Origin: JAVBOW01 sp031549495
GTDB lineage: Bacteria; Bacteroidota; Bacteroidia; Bacteroidales; Rikenellaceae
Direction: 5' to 3'
Assembly: GCA_031549495.1 (NCBI GenBank)
Contig: JAVBPS010000013.1
Span: 1-48,214, forward strand
DNA: 48,214 nucleotides
In this document: positions 42,913 to 48,214 of the stretch, in pieces
Position numbering within the stretch: the first letter of the stretch is position 1
Layout: each line of letters starts with the position of its first letter
Translations under genes and position numbers: made by a program
Notes under the pieces: generated by a model
What the model was told of the DNA's origin: nothing
The model's input: the letters and a program-made list of their open reading frames with translations, nothing else
The model's database searches: none

Positions 42913-45891
42913 ATGTATCGCTTCCTGTCCCTGCTAATCGCTGTCTCGTTTTGCGGCACCGTTATGGCGCAGACCTCTGTCCTGCGCGGGCGCGTGCTTT
43001 CGGACGTCGATTCGACGGCGCTCTCCGGGGCGATGGTGGTGCTGACGGGCAACGAACATACCAGCGCCATCAGCGACACGTTAGGCCATTTCGAGCTTCG
43101 GGGCGTCCCCTACGGCCCCCAGTCCCTGCAATTCATCTTCCTGGGCTACGACAACCGGGTGGTCCCGGTGGTGGCCAAAGGCGCCGTCACGCAGATGAGC
43201 GACGTCTACCTCACCGAGAGCGCGAGCCTGATCGCCGAGGTGGTCATCCGCGGCGAGGTGCCGATGGCGGTGCTGCTCAGCGACACGACGCAGTACAACG
43301 CCGAGGCGTTCAAGACCAACCCCGACGCCGACGTGGAGGAGCTGATCACCAAGATGCCGGGCGTGATCATCCAGCAGGGCAAGATCGAGGCGCAGGGCGA
43401 GCCCGTGCGGCGCATCTACGTGGACGGCAAGCTCTTCTTCGGCACCGACCCGATGGCCGCCCTGAAAGCCCTGCCGGCCGACGCCGTGGAGAGCATCCAG
43501 CTGTTCAACGCCCCGAGCGAGGAGTCGCGCCTGACCGGCTTCGACGACGGCAACACGCAGAAAGCGATCAACATCGTCACCAAATCGAAATCCAAAACGA
43601 GCACGATCATCAAAGCCGAGGCCTCCGCGGGCCGCAACGCCGGGCGGGCGGAGATCTCCCCCTTCCGTTACCTGACCGGGGGCAATTTTTCGCGTTTCAC
43701 CCCGAACCACCGCTTCACCTTCTCGCTACTCTCGAACAACGTGAACACCCGGAAGTTCGGCGAGGACGAAGCGGGCGGCGGCGACGCGGAACTGGACGCC
43801 AACGGCAACATCAAGAACCTGCCCCAGGGCATCCAGCAGATCAACGGCGCGGGCGTGAACTACGTCTACGAAAAGGAGAACCTGCTGAAAATAGAGTCGA
43901 GCTACTTCTTCGACTACACGGACAGCCACATCAAAACCCACATCGAGAACAATTTCTACCCGGACCAGAAATTCAAGCAGAAGTCCTCCGTCACGGATAA
44001 CGACTATTTCGCCAAGAACATCAACCACCGCTTCAACACCCGCGTGGAGTGGAAGCCCAACAAATGCCACACCTTCGTGGTCGCCCCCCGCATCACCTAC
44101 CGCACGTACGAGGTCGACCCCCGCGGATCGTACCTGGAAAACAACCAGGTGAACCTCGACGACAAAGTCGTGCGCAACCGCTCGCGCACCTACTCGCCCG
44201 TCGACAACAGCTATTTCACCGGGTCGAGCGACCTGCTGTGGACGTTGCGTTTCCCCAAGCGCGGCCGGACTTTCACAACCTCCTTCACCATCTCCCTGGC
44301 CGAGAACTCGCTCGACCAGTATGTGGTCGACAGCCTGCGACAGAGTTACACCTACATCAAGGCGCGAGACGAATATGAATGGCGGGATATGGCCGCCGGC
44401 AACTGGCAGAATCGCCATACCCCCCAATCCTCGAACACGAACTCCATCCGCGGGAAGGCTATCTGGACGGAGCCGATCAGCATGAACCCGAAGGGATCCC
44501 ACCGCGTGATGTTTTCCTACACGTACCGCTACGAGTGGAGCGATTTCGACAAGCAATCTTTCACCTACTCGCAGCAGGAGATGGATTACACGGACCAGGA
44601 TATGAAGCTCACCAACGTCTATTCGCGTAACTACACCACCAACTCCCTGGGCGCAGGATACGCTTTCCACAGCCCCAACCTGACCTTCAACGGTGACCTG
44701 GATTTCCAGCGCGCCAACCAGCACCACATGGAAGAGCTGCCGAACCAGATAGGGACCGATCGCGCGTACTTCGACCTGCAACCGAGTTTTTCGCTAAAAT
44801 ACAGCCTTTCGAAAAAACGTTACCTGCGCCTGCAATACAAGGGCCGTTCGGTGATCCCCAACATCCAGCTCATGCAGGACGTGCTGAACACCACCCGTCC
44901 CTCCTTCCTGGTGCAGGGCAATCCTAACCTGAAAGAGGGGTACAGCCACACCCTGGAAGCATTCTACAACACGGCCGACACCAAACGCTCGACCAACCTG
45001 ACGATCACCCTGCGCGGTACGACCACCTCCAATTACGTGACCAACCGGAACGAGGTCTTCTCAGACCCGACCGAACTGCACGTGATCCCTTCCGACCCCA
45101 ACTCGGAGGTCTACCGGACCCAGGCGGGCGCCCTGCTGTCGACCCCCGTGAACATGGACGGCTACGGCACGATCAACGCCACGGGCACATACAGCTTCAC
45201 CCTGCGCCCCATCCGCAGCAACATCAACCTCACGGGCATCTACGTCTACACCAACATGCCCTCCTATTTCCGGGAAAACGGCCAGACGCTCTCCAACCTG
45301 GCCCGGACCAACTCCATCGGCGCCCGCGTGGGCGTGACGAGCAACATCTCGCGCAACGTCGACTTCAACGTCTACTCGACCACCACCTTCAACGACACCT
45401 ACAACACCGCCCGCCAAAGCGACCAGTACCTGAACCAGAATTTTTACTACTCGGTCAACATCATCTTCTGGAAGGGCTTCGTGTTCAACTCCGTGCTCTC
45501 GTGGCGCTACTACCGCTCCTCCTCGGCCCCCGACATGAACCTCTCCTATTACGTGCTCAACGCCGCCATCGGCAAAAAGGTATTCCGCAACCGGTCGGGC
45601 GAGGTACGCCTTTCGGTGTACGACATGCTCGACCAGAACACCAACCGCCTGCACTACGTACGCGACGCCTATATCCAGGACGTGCAATCCAACTCGCTGG
45701 GCCGCTACGTGATGCTGCGTTTCTCATACCGCTTCAACTCGATGTCCCAACGAAAGGGCCAGGTCGAGGTGAAGAACCCCCAGCAGATCGGGGTGAAGGC
45801 CCTGCAAAACATGAACCGTCCCGCCGGCCAGCAAGGCCAGCCCACCCGGCAACCCGGCGCCGCACAAAAACCCGCAACCCAAAGACCATGA
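42913..45891 (+). CDS. TonB-dependent outer-membrane receptor (OMP_b-brl_3 type)
   Basis: A 992-residue outer-membrane protein: signal peptide (1 to about 19, VMAQ), a carboxypeptidase-regulatory-like domain (about 22-105, LRGRVLSDVDSTALSGAMVVL), a TonB plug-like segment (about 130-225, ELITKMPGVIIQQGKIEAQGEP split, RIYVDGKLFFGTDP), and a large beta-barrel with many alternating aromatic strands. A Gln/Pro-rich tail (about 955-992) is unusual. It is the OMP_b-brl_3 class, without SusD partner, so transport of a small ligand or a structural role is possible. Its stop overlaps the ruvB start (ATGA). Confidence 0.88.
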   Translation: MYRFLSLLIAVSFCGTVMAQTSVLRGRVLSDVDSTALSGAMVVLTGNEHTSAISDTLGHFELRGVPYGPQSLQFIFLGYDNRVVPVVAKGAVTQMSDVYLTESASLIAEVVIRGEVPMAVLLSDTTQYNAEAFKTNPDADVEELITKMPGVIIQQGKIEAQGEPVRRIYVDGKLFFGTDPMAALKALPADAVESIQLFNAPSEESRLTGFDDGNTQKAINIVTKSKSKTSTIIKAEASAGRNAGRAEISPFRYLTGGNFSRFTPNHRFTFSLLSNNVNTRKFGEDEAGGGDAELDANGNIKNLPQGIQQINGAGVNYVYEKENLLKIESSYFFDYTDSHIKTHIENNFYPDQKFKQKSSVTDNDYFAKNINHRFNTRVEWKPNKCHTFVVAPRITYRTYEVDPRGSYLENNQVNLDDKVVRNRSRTYSPVDNSYFTGSSDLLWTLRFPKRGRTFTTSFTISLAENSLDQYVVDSLRQSYTYIKARDEYEWRDMAAGNWQNRHTPQSSNTNSIRGKAIWTEPISMNPKGSHRVMFSYTYRYEWSDFDKQSFTYSQQEMDYTDQDMKLTNVYSRNYTTNSLGAGYAFHSPNLTFNGDLDFQRANQHHMEELPNQIGTDRAYFDLQPSFSLKYSLSKKRYLRLQYKGRSVIPNIQLMQDVLNTTRPSFLVQGNPNLKEGYSHTLEAFYNTADTKRSTNLTITLRGTTTSNYVTNRNEVFSDPTELHVIPSDPNSEVYRTQAGALLSTPVNMDGYGTINATGTYSFTLRPIRSNINLTGIYVYTNMPSYFRENGQTLSNLARTNSIGARVGVTSNISRNVDFNVYSTTTFNDTYNTARQSDQYLNQNFYYSVNIIFWKGFVFNSVLSWRYYRSSSAPDMNLSYYVLNAAIGKKVFRNRSGEVRLSVYDMLDQNTNRLHYVRDAYIQDVQSNSLGRYVMLRFSYRFNSMSQRKGQVEVKNPQQIGVKALQNMNRPAGQQGQPTRQPGAAQKPATQRP

Positions 45892-46898
45892 GCGAAAACC
45901 GCAACATACGCGTCGAAACCGACGCCGAATTCGAAAACTCGATCCGCCCGCGGGAACTGGTCGCCTTCAGCGGCCAGGAGAAGATCGTGGACAACCTGAC
46001 GGTCTTCATCCAGGCCGCCCTGATGCGCGGCGAGGCGCTGGACCACGTCCTGCTGCACGGCCCCCCGGGCCTGGGCAAAACGACCCTGGCGAACATCATC
46101 AGCAACGAGATGGGCACCTCGCTCAAAGTCTCCTCGGGCCCCGTGCTGGACAAACCGGGCGACCTGGCAGGCCTGCTGACGAACCTGCAGGAGGGCGACG
46201 TACTGTTCATCGACGAGATCCACCGCCTCTCGCCGATCGTGGAGGAGTACCTCTACTCGGCCATGGAGGACTACAAGATCGACATCATGCTGGACAAAGG
46301 CCCGAGCGCCCGCTCGATCCAGATCGAACTGAACCCCTTCACGCTGATCGGCGCCACGACCCGCAGCGGACTGCTTACCAGCCCCCTGCGCGCCCGCTTC
46401 GGCATCCAGTGCCACCTGGAATACTACGATTCGACGATCCTGCAAGGCATCATCCGCCGCTCGGCCTCGATCCTCGACATCCCGATCCGGGACGAGGCGG
46501 CCATGGAGATCGCCATGCGCAGCCGCGGCACCCCGCGCGTGGCGAACGCCCTGCTGCGCCGCGTGCGCGACTTCGCCCAGGTCAAGGGCGAGGGGATCAT
46601 CGACCTGCCGATCACCCGCGTGGCCCTGGGCGCGCTGAACATCGACGCCCGCGGCCTGGACCAGATGGACAACAAGATCCTGCAGACGATCATCCACAAA
46701 TTCTCCGGCGGCCCCGTCGGCCTGAACACCATCGCCACCGCCGTGGGCGAGGAGAGCGGCACGATCGAAGAGGTCTACGAGCCGTTCCTGATCAAGGAAG
46801 GCTTCCTGAAACGCACCCCCCGTGGCCGCGAAGCCACCGAACTGGCCTACAAACACCTGGGCATCGTCCCGCCCGCCCGGGAAGGCTCCTTATTCTAA
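45888..46898 (+). CDS. ruvB: Holliday junction branch-migration ATPase
   Basis: A 336-residue AAA+ motor that, with RuvA, drives branch migration during recombination repair. Walker A GPPGLGKTT (58-66), Walker B VLFIDEIHRLS, sensor GATTRSGLLTSPLRARFG, and the winged-helix C-terminus with GGPVGLNTIATAVGEE and TPRGREATELAYKHLG are all present. ATG at 45888 overlaps the receptor's stop codon by 3 nt. A longer open frame upstream is only a shadow of the receptor gene. The sensor kinase starts 6 nt after its stop. Confidence 0.97.
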   Translation: MSENRNIRVETDAEFENSIRPRELVAFSGQEKIVDNLTVFIQAALMRGEALDHVLLHGPPGLGKTTLANIISNEMGTSLKVSSGPVLDKPGDLAGLLTNLQEGDVLFIDEIHRLSPIVEEYLYSAMEDYKIDIMLDKGPSARSIQIELNPFTLIGATTRSGLLTSPLRARFGIQCHLEYYDSTILQGIIRRSASILDIPIRDEAAMEIAMRSRGTPRVANALLRRVRDFAQVKGEGIIDLPITRVALGALNIDARGLDQMDNKILQTIIHKFSGGPVGLNTIATAVGEESGTIEEVYEPFLIKEGFLKRTPRGREATELAYKHLGIVPPAREGSLF

Positions 46899-46904
46899 AT
46901 CCCT

Positions 46905-47969
46905 ATGCCCCGCATCAAGATACGCAGCACGAACAGCGCCTCGGCGATCATCGCCGGGGCAGGCGGCGTATTGGCCGCCGCCGGGACGCTGCTGGTCGAA
47001 AGCACGGCCAAAGAAAGCAACTGGCTGATGCCCTTGGTGGCGGGCGTGGCCGTATTCATCGTCGTTTTCTTCGTCGCCCAACTGGTCATCCGCCGCTTCA
47101 TCATCTACAAGATCAAACCGTTGTACCAGGTCGTCCTCTCGCAGGACATGAAGACCGGCCAACTCAAGGACCACCTGATGCGCCGCAAGGACATCATCGG
47201 CCAGATCGGTTCCGAACTCACCGTGCTGGCCGAGCGCAACCGCAGCGAGATCGAACGGCTGAAAGACAACGAGCGCTACCGCCGTGAATTCCTGGGCAAC
47301 GTCTCGCACGAGATGAAAACCCCGATCTTCACCCTGCAGGGCTACGTCTCGACCCTGTTGGACGGCGGGGTGGACGACCCCCAGGTCAGCCACCGCTACC
47401 TGGAGCGCGCCGAGAAAAGCATCGACCGGATGATCAACATCATCACCGACCTGGAAGAGATATCGAAACTGGAATCGGGCGTGCTGAACCTCTCGCGCGA
47501 GCGCTTCGACGTGGCCGAACTGACGCGCGAGATCGTCGACGACGCCTCCCTGGAGGCCGAAAAATACCGCATCACGATCACGGTCGGCAAGCCGGGCCAC
47601 GACACCCCCCAACCTCCCGTCTGGGTCACGGCCGACCGCAACTACATCGCCCAGGTCATTACCAACCTGGTGATCAACTCGGTCAAATACGGCCGCGAAG
47701 GGGGCCAGACCCGCATCTCATTCGTGGACATGTTCGACCGCGTGATGGTCGAAGTGGCGGACAACGGCATCGGCATCGCCGCCGAAGAGATCCCCCGCGT
47801 CTTCGAACGCTTCTACCGCACGGACAAAAGCCGCTCCCGCGAAATGGGCGGCACCGGCCTGGGCCTGTCGATCGTCAAACACATCATCGAAGCCCACGGA
47901 CAGCAAATTAGCCTACGAAGCCAGCCGGAAAAGGGGTCGACGTTTTCTTTCACGCTACCCAAAGGGTAG
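46905..47969 (+). CDS. PhoR-like membrane sensor histidine kinase
   Basis: A 354-residue kinase with two membrane helices (about 12-31 and 42-63) and almost no loop between them, so it probably senses a membrane or cytoplasmic signal. A HAMP-like linker follows, then HisKA GNVSHEMKTPIFTLQGY (His135) and HATPase (NLVINSVKYG, VADNGIGI, GGTGLGLSIVKHII). No cognate response regulator is in the window; it could lie beyond the right edge. Co-transcribed with the receptor and ruvB. Confidence 0.93.
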   Translation: MPRIKIRSTNSASAIIAGAGGVLAAAGTLLVESTAKESNWLMPLVAGVAVFIVVFFVAQLVIRRFIIYKIKPLYQVVLSQDMKTGQLKDHLMRRKDIIGQIGSELTVLAERNRSEIERLKDNERYRREFLGNVSHEMKTPIFTLQGYVSTLLDGGVDDPQVSHRYLERAEKSIDRMINIITDLEEISKLESGVLNLSRERFDVAELTREIVDDASLEAEKYRITITVGKPGHDTPQPPVWVTADRNYIAQVITNLVINSVKYGREGGQTRISFVDMFDRVMVEVADNGIGIAAEEIPRVFERFYRTDKSRSREMGGTGLGLSIVKHIIEAHGQQISLRSQPEKGSTFSFTLPKG

Positions 47970-48214
47970 TGAAACGAGATATTCCGCTGCGCCGTACATT
48001 CCTCCCTGCCCCTTTGATAAAGGGGATCAATCTTAAAAATAGGTTGGCGGAGATCACTCCCTAACATCCTTATGGCCCTTTCGTCATGTCGGGGGGTTTG
48101 CCCGGACAGACAAGAAAAATGGTTTTTTTTGTGGGGGGCAACCACCACAAGTCCTAGGAAAGGGGGACAGTTAAAAATGAGGGCGGGGAGGCACCCCCCC
48201 GGGGGCGGGGGGGG
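47970..48214. other. Right edge: no gene, low-quality or low-complexity sequence
   Basis: A stretch CCCCTTTGATAAAGGGG is followed by increasingly G-rich, irregular sequence ending in runs of C and G. This looks like the eroded end of an assembled contig rather than biology. Confidence 0.6.

Overview
The window is about 48 kb of GC-rich (roughly 60%) chromosomal DNA from a member of the Bacteroidetes, most likely a gut Bacteroidales of the Alistipes/Rikenellaceae kind. The evidence is the repeated promoter pattern TTTG-N19-20-TAnnTTTG with A-rich rather than GGAGG start contexts, a 1454-residue hybrid two-component regulator (HTCS), an S-type sulfatase, a TonB-dependent outer-membrane receptor with a carboxypeptidase-regulatory domain, and DUF3352/DUF6549/DUF6712-like proteins. 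The genus is inferred from general similarity, not from a search.

Layout. 1-3.9 kb: start of a threonine aldolase (cut by the window edge) behind a decayed tRNA-Ser half, a putative glycosyltransferase, an intact tRNA-Ser(UGA), then a two-gene unit of monofunctional transglycosylase and FkbM methyltransferase. 4.0-12.5 kb: housekeeping genes, namely pyruvate:ferredoxin oxidoreductase, a pentapeptide-repeat protein, thymidine kinase coupled to a CAT/E2-fold acyltransferase-like protein, and a DUF3352/MORN membrane protein. Two near-identical MITE-like elements flank this block. 12.8-24.4 kb: a minus-strand phage-derived cassette with tail-hub-like protein, ClpP-like prohead protease, major capsid protein, portal, connector, holin, lysozyme-like protein and spanin. 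All frames are open, but no terminase, integrase, repressor, tail tube or tape measure is seen. Its gene blocks are separated by different chromosomal repeat families. 24.6-39.2 kb: a polysaccharide-degradation region with GH28, soluble hybrid kinase, HTCS, two secreted TonB-C-domain paralogues, GH105, S-type sulfatase and an AraC-family regulator, but no SusC/SusD pair. 39.4-48 kb: bioA, gdhA, a TonB-dependent receptor overlapping ruvB, and a PhoR-like sensor kinase, ending in low-complexity sequence that looks like a poor contig end.

The most unusual signals are non-coding. A roughly 120-nt stem-loop element occurs twice (19.5 and 41.1 kb) with compensatory and G-U-preserving changes, suggesting a structured RNA read from the + strand. 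A truncated tRNA-Ser keeps a full promoter and now sits as the probable leader of the threonine aldolase gene. Two copies of a 19-bp palindrome lie on the divergent araC-like/bioA promoters. The tdk start codon lies inside one arm of a perfect 16-bp inverted repeat. The phage cassette is the main candidate for a domesticated or cryptic particle-forming system.
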